From CAYUTA01 sp964447605 (GTDB taxonomy: Bacteria > Bacillota > Clostridia > Christensenellales > CAG-138), in NCBI GenBank assembly GCA_964447605.1, contig CAYUTA010000009.1, positions 1 to 64,000 on the forward strand: a stretch of DNA of 64,000 nt. Direction: 5' to 3'. Position 1 is the stretch's first letter. Each line of letters starts with the position of its first letter. Positions 25,972 to 33,640 of the stretch are shown in pieces. Under the pieces are notes generated by a model. The model was not told the origin of the DNA. It did not search any database and saw only the letters and a list, made by a program, of their open reading frames with translations. A program made the translations under genes and the position numbers.

Positions 25972-26325
25972 CCGCGACGCAGGCCATACCGGCTGAATCG
26001 GCCCGTATTCCGACCGGGGACAACGCAGCTATGGCGCAGTTTACGCGTCCTTTAAACAGTGGTTCGGATTTGCCCGGTATGCTTGACAACAGCATGGAAA
26101 GGCGGGATACGGCAATATGCCCACAAAACACACGCTTCTCATGAGCGCCGCGCTGGAACCGCATATTTTTTCGGAGGGCAGCGCTACGCCGGATCGAAGC
26201 ACGCTGGAAAGACCGGCTGTGCTTGCATGTGGCACGGGGCACATTCGACTGGCGTCGCGCCCGGATTTTCAGCGGCGGTTTATGGAAGCGCCGGCGTTTG
26301 GGCAGTCCTGTCCCGGGGGCGGCGC
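25972..26325 (+). other. Probably gene-free interval before the DUF2284 gene
   Basis: These 354 bases contain repeat R2 copy 2. A 70-codon frame (26117-26329) overlaps the DUF2284 start by ATGA, but its composition is unlike a protein and it lacks a good ribosome site. I see nothing else. Confidence 0.45.
25987..26082 (+). repeat. Intergenic repeat family R2, copy 2
   Basis: This matches the minus strand of 6123-6206 (blocks TACCGG, CCGAC, GGACAAC, GGCGCAGTTTACGCG, CCGGTATGC, in order) with a few substitutions and one short gap. It is followed at once by TTGACA (26083-26088). The repeat lies just after the methyltransferase gene. Confidence 0.7.
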
Positions 26326-26859
26326 ATGAGTACGGACTGGATTAAAAACGCGCTGACCGCCGGATTTTCTCACGCGGCCGCGCTGGATATTTCCACGCTT
26401 ACCCCGCGGCGGCAGGTGCGCGACATGTGTGCGGCCGACCGCTGCAACATGTTTGGAAAATGCTGGACATGCCCGCCTGCATGCGGTACATTGGAGACGT
26501 GCGGCGCATGCATACGGCGTTTTTCCACAGGTCTGCTCGTACAGTCCGTGTCCGCGCTTGCGGACGCGTTCGATTACCCCGGCATGCTTTTTGCAGAGCA
26601 GCGGCACCAGGAGGCGTTTCTGGCCTTTTATGGGCGGCTTTGCGGCGCTTTTGGCGCCGTACTTGCCCTCGGCGCCGGCGGCTGCCGCGTCTGCACGGCC
26701 TGCACATATCCGGACATGCCCTGTCGGTTCCCGAAGCGGGCTGTATCATCGATGGAGGCCTATGGCCTGCTGGTCAGCGACGTTTGCCTTGCAAACGGGC
26801 TGGAGTATTACCACGGGGCCGGTACGATATCGTATACCGGCTGCTATCTGTTATCTTAA
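26326..26859 (+). CDS. DUF2284 metal-binding protein
   Basis: A 177-residue cysteine-rich protein of the DUF2284 family of predicted metal-binding proteins found in anaerobes. Cysteines are grouped as CAADRCNMFGKCWTCPPACG near residues 30-50, then CGAC, and CRVCTACTYPDMPCRFP near 125-140, which could ligate one or two iron-sulfur clusters. The start at ATG 26326 is preceded by GGGGGC. It lies between the corrinoid methyltransferase and a CooT-like gene, so it may serve in electron transfer, cobalamin reactivation or metal handling for that system. This is inference from position. Confidence 0.8.
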   Translation: MSTDWIKNALTAGFSHAAALDISTLTPRRQVRDMCAADRCNMFGKCWTCPPACGTLETCGACIRRFSTGLLVQSVSALADAFDYPGMLFAEQRHQEAFLAFYGRLCGAFGAVLALGAGGCRVCTACTYPDMPCRFPKRAVSSMEAYGLLVSDVCLANGLEYYHGAGTISYTGCYLLS

Positions 26860-26874
26860 GGAGGAATCTGTATC

Positions 26875-27120
26875 ATGCACGATGGACACGCGCACACCCC
26901 TACGGTTTCATCCGCAGGCGGCTCCGCCAGCAAGGCGGAAACGCTGGCAGTGCTGCAATTCATGCTGGCCCACAACCAGCACCACGCCGGGGAACTGGAC
27001 GGGCTCTCCGCGCAGTTGACGGCGCTCGGCCTTAATAGCCAGGCGCACGAGCTGCTACACTGTAAACAGGCCTATGAACTGGCCAACGACCGGCTCGAAA
27101 AGCTGCTGGCCACCTTATAA
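26875..27120 (+). CDS. Small helical protein with His-containing N-terminus
   Basis: An 81-residue protein beginning MHDGHAH and continuing with a short low-complexity linker and two amphipathic helices. The helices carry HNQHHAGEL near residues 34-42 and ELLHCKQAYELANDRLEKLL toward the end. Histidines in HNxHH and the CxxxY segment suggest metal binding. I recall similar short proteins next to CooT-type genes in anaerobes but have no name for the family. AAGGAGG lies before the ATG. It sits 15 bases after DUF2284 and 23 bases before the CooT gene, so the three are almost certainly one transcript. Confidence 0.7.
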   Translation: MHDGHAHTPTVSSAGGSASKAETLAVLQFMLAHNQHHAGELDGLSAQLTALGLNSQAHELLHCKQAYELANDRLEKLLATL

Positions 27121-27143
27121 CATAACGGGAGGAGAAAAACGGT

Positions 27144-27332
27144 ATGTGTCTTTCAATGGTGTATGATAAAGAGCCGGCTCCGGAGCATCTGCTGATGAAG
27201 AACGTGCAGCGGATTCAGATCGAAGGCGGAACCATAACGCTGACGGACGTCATGGAATGCACGCGGTCCATTGCCGGCTCGCTTGCATATGCCGATTTGG
27301 TCAACGGCGTGGTCGTCGTGGACGCAGAGTAA
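27144..27332 (+). CDS. CooT family nickel-binding protein
   Basis: A 62-residue protein of the CooT family. The N-terminal MCLSMVY supplies the Cys 2 ligand used by CooT to bind Ni(II) at its dimer interface. The rest (MKNVQRIQIEGGTITLTDVM...IAGSLAYADLVNGVVVVD) matches the small SH3-like barrel. CooT of Rhodospirillum rubrum helps load nickel into CO dehydrogenase, but many homologues lie beside corrinoid methyltransferase genes, as here, with unknown roles. GGGAGGAG precedes the ATG. No CO dehydrogenase is present in this window. Confidence 0.88.
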   Translation: MCLSMVYDKEPAPEHLLMKNVQRIQIEGGTITLTDVMECTRSIAGSLAYADLVNGVVVVDAE

Positions 27333-27344
27333 GGAGCACACCGC

Positions 27345-27908
27345 TTGGCCGCGCCGAAAAACGACAATGTGAAAGCCGCGATTCTGGACGCTGCGGAGCG
27401 GCTGCTGAGCAGGCAGCCGGACGTTTCGCTTGCCGATATTGCCAGGGAAGCCGATATCAGCAAGGGAACGCTTTTTTATCATTACCGCAGCAAGACGGAA
27501 ATCTATCTTGACATCGGCGAGCGGTACTGGACGCAGCTGAGCGACGCGCTGCTAAAATGGGTGGACGACCGCAAAAAGATCACCACCCCCACCCGTCTGG
27601 TGCGCTATACCATGCAGCGCGGCGTGTTCGACAAAAGCGGCCCGCTGCGGCTGCACCTGTTTGTGGACGCGATTTCGCGCGTTCAGGAGGGCAACGCGGT
27701 CCGCGACGCGCTCATCCGCCAATACACGCATTTTAAAAACATTCTCAAAACCCGCATCGTTGAGCGTATGCCCGGGGCGGACGGCGAACAGCTTGCCTGG
27801 ACGCTGCTGATTATGGTTGACGGCCTGATGGTGCAGTACAGCCTGCAAAACACCGAAATCGACATCGACGCATATATCGAATGGCTTGCGAGCCAATTTG
27901 ATTCATAA
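27345..27908 (+). CDS. TetR family transcriptional regulator
   Basis: A 187-residue repressor. The N-terminal helix-turn-helix reads SLADIAREADISKGTLFYHYRSK (about 27-49) and the remainder is the ligand-binding helical domain. Translation starts at TTG 27345, with AAGGAG overlapping the CooT stop region, so it is coupled to the corrinoid/CooT genes. Immediately downstream lies a strong promoter with a perfect 18-base palindrome over the start of transcription of the oxidoreductase operon, the natural target. I infer that it represses the 28.1-33.4 kb operon and responds to an unknown substrate or lipid. Confidence 0.9.
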   Translation: MAAPKNDNVKAAILDAAERLLSRQPDVSLADIAREADISKGTLFYHYRSKTEIYLDIGERYWTQLSDALLKWVDDRKKITTPTRLVRYTMQRGVFDKSGPLRLHLFVDAISRVQEGNAVRDALIRQYTHFKNILKTRIVERMPGADGEQLAWTLLIMVDGLMVQYSLQNTEIDIDAYIEWLASQFDS

Positions 27909-28034
27909 CCGTCTCCGGCGGCGTGTACGCCGGAACGGATGAACGCCGAAGGATTTCTTTCCCCGCCGGTTCTTGCGCAAACGCGTGAAAACGCAGGTTT
28001 TATGCGCTTATCATGCTGCCGGCCTTTTCTTCTG

Positions 28035-28063
28035 TTGACATATTTACAAAAAAAGGCTATTCT
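28035..28063 (+). promoter_or_regulatory. Near-consensus promoter of the redox operon
   Basis: TTGACA (28035-28040), a 17-base spacer and TATTCT (28058-28063). This is the best sigma-A-type promoter I see in the window. Transcription should begin near 28070, leaving a leader of about 70 bases before ATG 28139, which has CAGGAGG. Confidence 0.8.
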
Positions 28064-28073
28064 GATTCCATAA

Positions 28074-28091
28074 GTCGGTCGTCCGACCGAC
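28074..28091 (+). promoter_or_regulatory. Palindromic operator, probable TetR site
   Basis: GTCGGTCG-TC-CGACCGAC is a perfect inverted repeat with an eight-base arm, placed a few bases after the predicted transcription start. Size, symmetry and position fit a TetR-family operator for the regulator encoded just upstream. Confidence 0.75.
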
Positions 28092-28138
28092 ATGCGCCGC
28101 TACACATGTTCAAACGCTATTAAACAGGAGGAACCGGC

Positions 28139-29866
28139 ATGTCCCGCTGTGACCGCATCAACAAAAGGCTCAATGCGCGCTTTGGCGGACGCGTTCGCGC
28201 AGACGAGCGCGACGGCTGCCTTGTGCTCAGCGGCGCGCTGGATTCCTGGGACTGTATCGTAGAGGCCGGCACAATGTGCGCGCGGCATGGAAAGTACCTT
28301 GGTCTGGTGAACGACATCCGGCTCAACGGTGTGGAAATTCCGCCCATGCGCGTGCCGCCCGTGCGCGACGATGCGCTCGACGGGCTTTGCGCGGATGTGC
28401 TGGTCGTCGGAGGCGGCATAATCGGCTGCGCGATTGCGCGCGAACTGACGCGCTGGAAGCTCAAAGTGCTCTTATGCGAAAAGGAACACGACGTTGCGCT
28501 GCATGCATCCTCGCGCAACGACGGCATGGTGCATCCGGGCATCGATCTGATTCCCGGGCAGGTGAAGCGCCGCTACAACATGCGCGGCAACCGCATGTAC
28601 GACCGCGTTACGGCGGAGCTGGGCGTTCCGTTTTCGCGCACAGGCCAGTACCTGTGCATGCAAAGCCTCCCTGCCGGCATCGCCGCTTTTTTTGCCCAGC
28701 TATACTATCTTGTAACGGGCGTGCCGGTGCGCTTCTGCACCCGCCGGTCCCTCGCCCGACGTGAGCCGGAGCTCAGCGAACGGATTCGCAGCGCGCTTTT
28801 TTTTCCCACGGCCGGCATCGTCTGCCCATACAGTCTGACCATCGCCTATGCGGAAAACGCAGCCGATAACGGCGCGCGCGTCTGCCTCGACACCGCCGCG
28901 CTCGGTATGGAGGTACAAGACGCCCGCATACGAAGCGTGCGCACCAACCGCGGCACAGTCTATCCCCGGGTGGTGATCAACGCCGCAGGCGTGTTCAGCG
29001 AGGACGTCGCCGAAATGGCGCAGGACCGCTTCTTCTCCATCCATCCCCGAAAAGGCACCAATTCCATCCTCGACAGCAAGGCCGCGCATCAGGTGCGCAC
29101 CATTGCCGCGTCCTTTGGCACCTCCTCCACCCACAGGCGCCACACCAAGGGCGGCGGACTGGTCTCAACCGTCGACGGAAACCTGCTCGTCGGGCCGGAC
29201 GCGCACGAAACCTATGAAAAGGAAAATTTCTCTACGGCCGCGGACAGTATCCGCGACACGTTTGAAAAGCAGCGCCGCACGAGCCCGCAGCTGAGCGAAC
29301 GAGATATCATCACCTATTTCACCGGCGTGCGCGCGGCAACCTATGAGGAGGACTTTGTAATCACCAGGGGTAAGCGTATCAAAAACATCGTGCATGCGGC
29401 GGGCATCCAGTCCCCGGGACTGACCGCCGCACCCGCGATTGCACAGGATGTTGCCGGCATGGCGGTCTCCCTGCTGCGCGAGCAACAAGAGGTTGTAACA
29501 AATCCGGCTTTCAACCCCGTGCGAAGGGGCATCGTCCATGCCGCAGACCTGCCCGCGCAGGCGCGCGCGGCGCTCATTGCGGGTGACCCGGACTATGGCG
29601 AAATCATCTGCCGCTGCGAACAGGTCAGCCGGGGCGAAATCCTCGCCGCGCTGCGCCGCAGCGTCCCCTGCGATACCCTTGACGGCGTGAAGCGCCGGGT
29701 GCGGCCGGGCATGGGCCGCTGTCAGGGCGGCTTTTGCGGGCCGCAGGTTTTGCAGATCATCGCGCAGGAGAAGGGCATCCCGCCGGAGTCGGTTAAAAAG
29801 AGCGGCTGCGGCAGCGAGGTTTTGCTTGCATCCAACAAGGAGGTGCGCGGAAATGGAGCGGTTTGA
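28139..29866 (+). CDS. GlpA-like FAD-dependent oxidoreductase with BFD-like [2Fe-2S] domain
   Basis: A 575-residue flavoprotein. After about 80 N-terminal residues comes a DAO-type FAD domain (DVLVVGGGIIGCAIARELTRW), followed by the substrate domain and a C-terminal BFD-like iron-sulfur domain with CRCEQVS and GMGRCQGGFCGPQV supplying four Cys. This is the architecture of clostridial glycerol-3-phosphate dehydrogenase-like proteins that pair with a GlpB-like FAD protein and a DUF1667 protein, the order seen here. Likely role: oxidation of a polyol phosphate or similar hydroxy compound, passing electrons to the partner. The exact substrate is open. CAGGAGG precedes the ATG. Confidence 0.85.
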   Translation: MSRCDRINKRLNARFGGRVRADERDGCLVLSGALDSWDCIVEAGTMCARHGKYLGLVNDIRLNGVEIPPMRVPPVRDDALDGLCADVLVVGGGIIGCAIARELTRWKLKVLLCEKEHDVALHASSRNDGMVHPGIDLIPGQVKRRYNMRGNRMYDRVTAELGVPFSRTGQYLCMQSLPAGIAAFFAQLYYLVTGVPVRFCTRRSLARREPELSERIRSALFFPTAGIVCPYSLTIAYAENAADNGARVCLDTAALGMEVQDARIRSVRTNRGTVYPRVVINAAGVFSEDVAEMAQDRFFSIHPRKGTNSILDSKAAHQVRTIAASFGTSSTHRRHTKGGGLVSTVDGNLLVGPDAHETYEKENFSTAADSIRDTFEKQRRTSPQLSERDIITYFTGVRAATYEEDFVITRGKRIKNIVHAAGIQSPGLTAAPAIAQDVAGMAVSLLREQQEVVTNPAFNPVRRGIVHAADLPAQARAALIAGDPDYGEIICRCEQVSRGEILAALRRSVPCDTLDGVKRRVRPGMGRCQGGFCGPQVLQIIAQEKGIPPESVKKSGCGSEVLLASNKEVRGNGAV

Positions 29867-31124
29867 CGTGACCGTTATCGGCGCGGGCCCGGCAGGGCTT
29901 GCGGCGGCGCTTGCAGCCTCAGACGCGGGCGCGCGGGTTCTGCTGCTCGAGCGCGAGGCGCGCGCCGGCGGCATCCTCAAACAGTGCATTCACGACGGTT
30001 TCGGCCTGCTGCGCTTTGGCGAACGGCTCTCCGGTCCGGAATATGCCGCGCGCTTTACCGCGCGCCTGGGCGGCAGCGGCGTCGATCTGCGTACGCTGAC
30101 GTTCGTCACCCGGATTGCGCCGGCGGACGGCGGCTATGCGCTGGAGCTCGTTTCGCGCGCCGGTCTGACGCAGATTGATACAGAAAGCGTGGTGTTCGCA
30201 ACGGGCTGCCGGGAGCGGACCTCGCGGCAGATTGGCGTGCACGGCCACCATTGCGCGGGCGTGCTGACTGCTGGCAGCGCGCAATACTATACCAATGTCC
30301 TTGGCAAGCTCCCGACGCGGCGCTGCGTGATTCTCGGCTCCGGCGATATCGGGCTCATCATGGCGCGCCGTCTGACGCTCGAAGGCGCGCAGGTGCTCGG
30401 CGTTTATGAGGCAAAGCCCGCGCCGGGCGGGCTGAGACGCAATATCTGCCAGTGCCTCGAGGACTTCGGCATCCCGCTGTATACGAGCAGAACCGTCACG
30501 CGCGTATTCGGGCAGCAGCGCGTCGAGGCGGTTGAGATATCCGATGTGGACGAGCGGCTGCAGCCCATTGCAGGCACGCAGCGGCGCATCGCCTGCGACG
30601 CGCTGATTCTGTCCGTGGGGCTCATCCCTGAGAACGAGCTGGCTGAAAGGCTCGGCGTGCCGCTCGATCCCCGCACAAAAGGCCCCGTCGTCGACCAAAG
30701 CTGCCAAACGCTCGTGCCGGGCATATTCTGCTGTGGCAACGCGCTGCATGTCAACGATCTGGTGGACTATGTCTCCGAAAGCGGCGAACTGGCAGGGCGT
30801 TCTGCGGCCCGGTACGCGCTTGGCGGCGAGCGGGCGATGCCGCGCGTGCTGCTGCCCGTTGAAGCGGATGACTCGCTGATGTCCGTTGTGCCGCAGCGAG
30901 TCGATCTCCATGCGCTGTCCGCACCCGTACCGATTTTTTATCGTACGGCGCGCGAACGGGGCGCGTGCAGGCTCCGCATCGGTACGGACGGCTGTTGCCT
31001 GCTTGATAAAAACTATGCGCTTATGAACCCGCCCGAAATGCTGCGTCTGGAACTCGATTTGTCCGGCGCGGCGCTGACGGAGGGCAGCGCCCTGACATTT
31101 ACCATTGCGGAAAAAACCGGCTGA
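29853..31124 (+). CDS. FAD/NAD(P)-dependent oxidoreductase (GlpB/HcnB-like)
   Basis: A 423-residue pyridine-nucleotide-disulfide-type flavoprotein. VTVIGAGPAGLAAALAASDAGARVLLLE near the N-terminus binds FAD, CVILGSGDIGLIMARRLTLEG near 150 is the second Rossmann motif, and LSVGLIPENELAERLGV with the C-terminal GNALHVNDLVDYVSESGE closes the FAD site. It overlaps the GlpA-like gene by 14 bases, with AAGGAGG before ATG 29853. Such proteins normally accept electrons from the GlpA-like partner. About 112 bases follow before the DUF1667 gene. Confidence 0.87.
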   Translation: MERFDVTVIGAGPAGLAAALAASDAGARVLLLEREARAGGILKQCIHDGFGLLRFGERLSGPEYAARFTARLGGSGVDLRTLTFVTRIAPADGGYALELVSRAGLTQIDTESVVFATGCRERTSRQIGVHGHHCAGVLTAGSAQYYTNVLGKLPTRRCVILGSGDIGLIMARRLTLEGAQVLGVYEAKPAPGGLRRNICQCLEDFGIPLYTSRTVTRVFGQQRVEAVEISDVDERLQPIAGTQRRIACDALILSVGLIPENELAERLGVPLDPRTKGPVVDQSCQTLVPGIFCCGNALHVNDLVDYVSESGELAGRSAARYALGGERAMPRVLLPVEADDSLMSVVPQRVDLHALSAPVPIFYRTARERGACRLRIGTDGCCLLDKNYALMNPPEMLRLELDLSGAALTEGSALTFTIAEKTG

Positions 31125-31236
31125 AGCAGCGAAGCAGGCTACCGGCGTAAGCGCATGAACAGCAGCTTCGAAAACAAGTACCCCGGGGACGCATCCGGTC
31201 TTTCCGCTTTGCGTCTTCATACAGAAAGGCACGGTT

Positions 31237-31614
31237 GTGAGCATGCAAACCATCACCTGCATCGTCTGCCCCAACAGCTGCCGCATCCGGTGCGAGCGAA
31301 CCGCCGAAGGCTGGTCGTTTTCCGGCAACGCCTGCAAACGCGGCGCGGCGTATGCGCAAAGCGAGCTGACTTGCCCGATGCGCACGCTCGCCACCACCGT
31401 GCGCACCCGCGTGCCGCAAACGCCCGTGGTGTCCGTGCGCACCCGCGGCGAGATTCCAAAGGCAAGCATGCGCGAAGCGATGGCCGCACTGGCCCTTGTG
31501 GTGGTAGACGCGCCGTTGCACATCGGAGACGTCGTGGTTGCGGACCTCCTCGACACCGGCTGCGATGTGGTCTGTACATCCGAGCTGTACGTGGACGCGC
31601 AACAACCGCGCTGA
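31237..31614 (+). CDS. DUF1667 domain-containing protein
   Basis: A 125-residue protein of the DUF1667 family, the small third partner of the GlpA-like/GlpB-like pair. The N-terminus has two cysteine pairs, ITCIVCPNSC and a later CKRG...CPMRT, suggesting an iron-sulfur or zinc site. The remainder (RTRGEIPKASMREAMAALALVVVDAPLHIGDVVVADLLDTGCDVV) is the family signature. GTG 31237 is seven bases after AAAGG; ATG 31243 is an alternative. Its likely role is to stabilise or wire the flavoprotein complex. Confidence 0.87.
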   Translation: MSMQTITCIVCPNSCRIRCERTAEGWSFSGNACKRGAAYAQSELTCPMRTLATTVRTRVPQTPVVSVRTRGEIPKASMREAMAALALVVVDAPLHIGDVVVADLLDTGCDVVCTSELYVDAQQPR

Positions 31615-31679
31615 GCGCGCATCTTTCTGCGGGCGTACGAAGCAGGCGGCCCGCAATACCAATTAAGGAGGTTTCAAAC

Positions 31680-33419
31680 ATGTCCCATCCCTATCGAAAT
31701 TTTGAACCGAACTGGGTTCAGGGCGAGTTCCCTGGTGACTCCTACCGTTCCATCTTCAAATGGGGCAGCATGACCCAGATCAAGCCGCCGCGCGAATCGC
31801 TCTATCAGCTGGTCAAGGAAAAATTCGGGCTGGACGACGCATACTTTTCCCAGTACCGGGAGGATTTAGGCTTTGACAAGGTTTCATTCGACCTCCCCGT
31901 CTCCCTCACAAACGCACAGCTGGACACATTTTGTACAATTGTGGGCGAGGGCTATGTGCGTACCGACGATTACGCGCGGCTGTCGGTGGCGTACGGAAAA
32001 ACGATGTACGATATCCTGCGGCTGCGCAATCGGATCGTTGAGAATGTGCCGGACGCCGTGCTTTATCCCGATACAAAGGAGCAGATCGACGAGATCGTGG
32101 CCTATTGCGCCGCACAAAAGATTCCGGTGTACGTCTACGGCGGCGGCTCCTCCGTCACGCGCGGCGTGGAATGTGTCAAGGGAGGCGTTTCGCTGGATAT
32201 GCGGCTGCGGTTTCATAAGGTCGTGGCGTTCAACGAAACCGACCAGACCATTACCGTCGAGGCCGGAATGAGCGGGCCCAAGCTTGAACAGACGCTCAAC
32301 GACGCGGTGCGCCTGTTTGGCGCAAAGCGCGCGTACACCTGCGGGCATTTCCCGCAGAGCTTCGAGTATTCTTCCGTCGGCGGCTGGGTGGTCACGCGCG
32401 GAGCGGGCCAGAACTCCACCTACTACGGCTGCATCAGCGACATCGTGCTCGCGCAGTGCTATTCAACGCCCGTCGGCCCTATCCGCACCGACGCATACCC
32501 GCGCAAGGCCACCGGCCCCGACCTCAACCAGATCATGATGGGCAGCGAGGGGGCGTTCGGCGTGCTGACGCACGTGACGCTCAAGTTTTTCCGTCATATG
32601 CCGGAGACCATCCGGCGGTTCTCGTTCATGTTCCGCGACTGGGAGACCGCGCAGGCGGCCGCGCGGGAGATGATGCAGTCCGAAGCCGGATTCCCCAGCG
32701 TATTCCGCCTGTCCGACCCGGAGGAAACGAGCGTCATGCTGCACCTCTACGGCGTGATGGACACGCCGCTGAAGCACCTGTTCAGACTGCGCGGCTTTGA
32801 GGAAAACGAGATGTGCCTGTTCCTTGGCTTTACCAACGGCCAAAACGGCTTTTCCGGCAACTGCGCGCATAACGTCAGGCGTGTCGCGCGCCGGTACGGC
32901 GGCATGAGCCTGACGGGCTATGTCACCCGCGGCTGGGAAAACGGTCGCTTCAACGACCCGTATATGCGCGACACCATACAGGATTTTGGTCTGGTCACCG
33001 ACACAATGGAGTGCACGGTCAACTGGAGCAACATGTCGCAGGTGCACGCCGATGTGCGCGCTTACTGCAAATCCCGCCCAAATACCATCTGCATGACGCA
33101 TATGTCGCACGTATACCCGCAGGGCGCGAACCTGTATTTTATCTTCATCATCCAGGAGAGCAGCCCGGAGGCGTTTAAAGCGTACCACGCGGGCATCCTC
33201 GATGCAATCCAGAAATCCGGCGCCGCCATGAGCCATCATCATGGCATCGGCAAGATGTTCGGCCCGTGGCTGGAAGGCTATATCGGCAGGAACGAATACG
33301 ATGTGTTCCGCGCGCTCAAGCGGCACTTTGACCCGGATAACATTATGAATCCCGGCGGTACGCTCGGCCTCGACACACCGGAACACGAAAAACGCTTTTT
33401 GCGCGGCGACATCCGGTAA
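31680..33419 (+). CDS. Alkyl-DHAP synthase-like FAD-binding oxidase
   Basis: A 579-residue VAO/PCMH flavoprotein. The FAD_binding_4 loop GGGSSVTRG (154-162) and the GGWVVTRGAGQNSTYYG motif near 230 bind the cofactor. The C-terminal half resembles alkyldihydroxyacetonephosphate synthase (AGPS), including its hallmark HHHGIGK (His 519-521), the histidines that act in ether-lipid exchange chemistry. The family enzyme swaps the acyl group of acyl-DHAP for a fatty alcohol; whether this one makes, breaks or simply oxidises glycerol ethers is unknown. AAGGAGG precedes ATG 31680. It is the last gene of the TetR-controlled operon and is followed by a terminator. Confidence 0.87.
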   Translation: MSHPYRNFEPNWVQGEFPGDSYRSIFKWGSMTQIKPPRESLYQLVKEKFGLDDAYFSQYREDLGFDKVSFDLPVSLTNAQLDTFCTIVGEGYVRTDDYARLSVAYGKTMYDILRLRNRIVENVPDAVLYPDTKEQIDEIVAYCAAQKIPVYVYGGGSSVTRGVECVKGGVSLDMRLRFHKVVAFNETDQTITVEAGMSGPKLEQTLNDAVRLFGAKRAYTCGHFPQSFEYSSVGGWVVTRGAGQNSTYYGCISDIVLAQCYSTPVGPIRTDAYPRKATGPDLNQIMMGSEGAFGVLTHVTLKFFRHMPETIRRFSFMFRDWETAQAAAREMMQSEAGFPSVFRLSDPEETSVMLHLYGVMDTPLKHLFRLRGFEENEMCLFLGFTNGQNGFSGNCAHNVRRVARRYGGMSLTGYVTRGWENGRFNDPYMRDTIQDFGLVTDTMECTVNWSNMSQVHADVRAYCKSRPNTICMTHMSHVYPQGANLYFIFIIQESSPEAFKAYHAGILDAIQKSGAAMSHHHGIGKMFGPWLEGYIGRNEYDVFRALKRHFDPDNIMNPGGTLGLDTPEHEKRFLRGDIR

Positions 33420-33533
33420 CCGTTCCTGCAAGCGGGCGCGCCACTCTTAAAAAAACAGAGCGCCGCGCCTGGTTTTTTGCGCCGGACCGTCCTGCCGCGC
33501 AATCCGTCCGCCGTCCTTGCGACCATAGCGCGG

Positions 33534-33562
33534 CGCGCGCCTTCGTCGGGCGCGCGTTTTTT
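33534..33562 (+). terminator. Terminator of the redox operon
   Basis: CGCGCGCC (33534-33541) pairs with GGCGCGCG (33549-33556), followed by six T. A second stem, AAAAAACAG/CTGGTTTTTT around 33450-33478, lies just before it. Together they end the operon that stops at 33419. Confidence 0.85.
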
Positions 33563-33640
33563 GCCGGTTTGCCGCACACGCCCGGCAACAGGTATTTGCT
33601 TCCCCCTCAACCGGGCATACTACATGCCGGGGTGATAAAC

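Noticed and set aside
26117..26329. 70-codon frame ending in an ATGA overlap with the DUF2284 gene
   Set aside because: The overlap is attractive, but the amino-acid composition is unlike a protein, the ribosome site is weak and the region follows repeat R2.
29919..31622. 567-codon minus-strand frame across the GlpB-like and DUF1667 genes
   Set aside because: It lies antisense to two recognised genes, and its composition is typical of GC-rich shadow frames.
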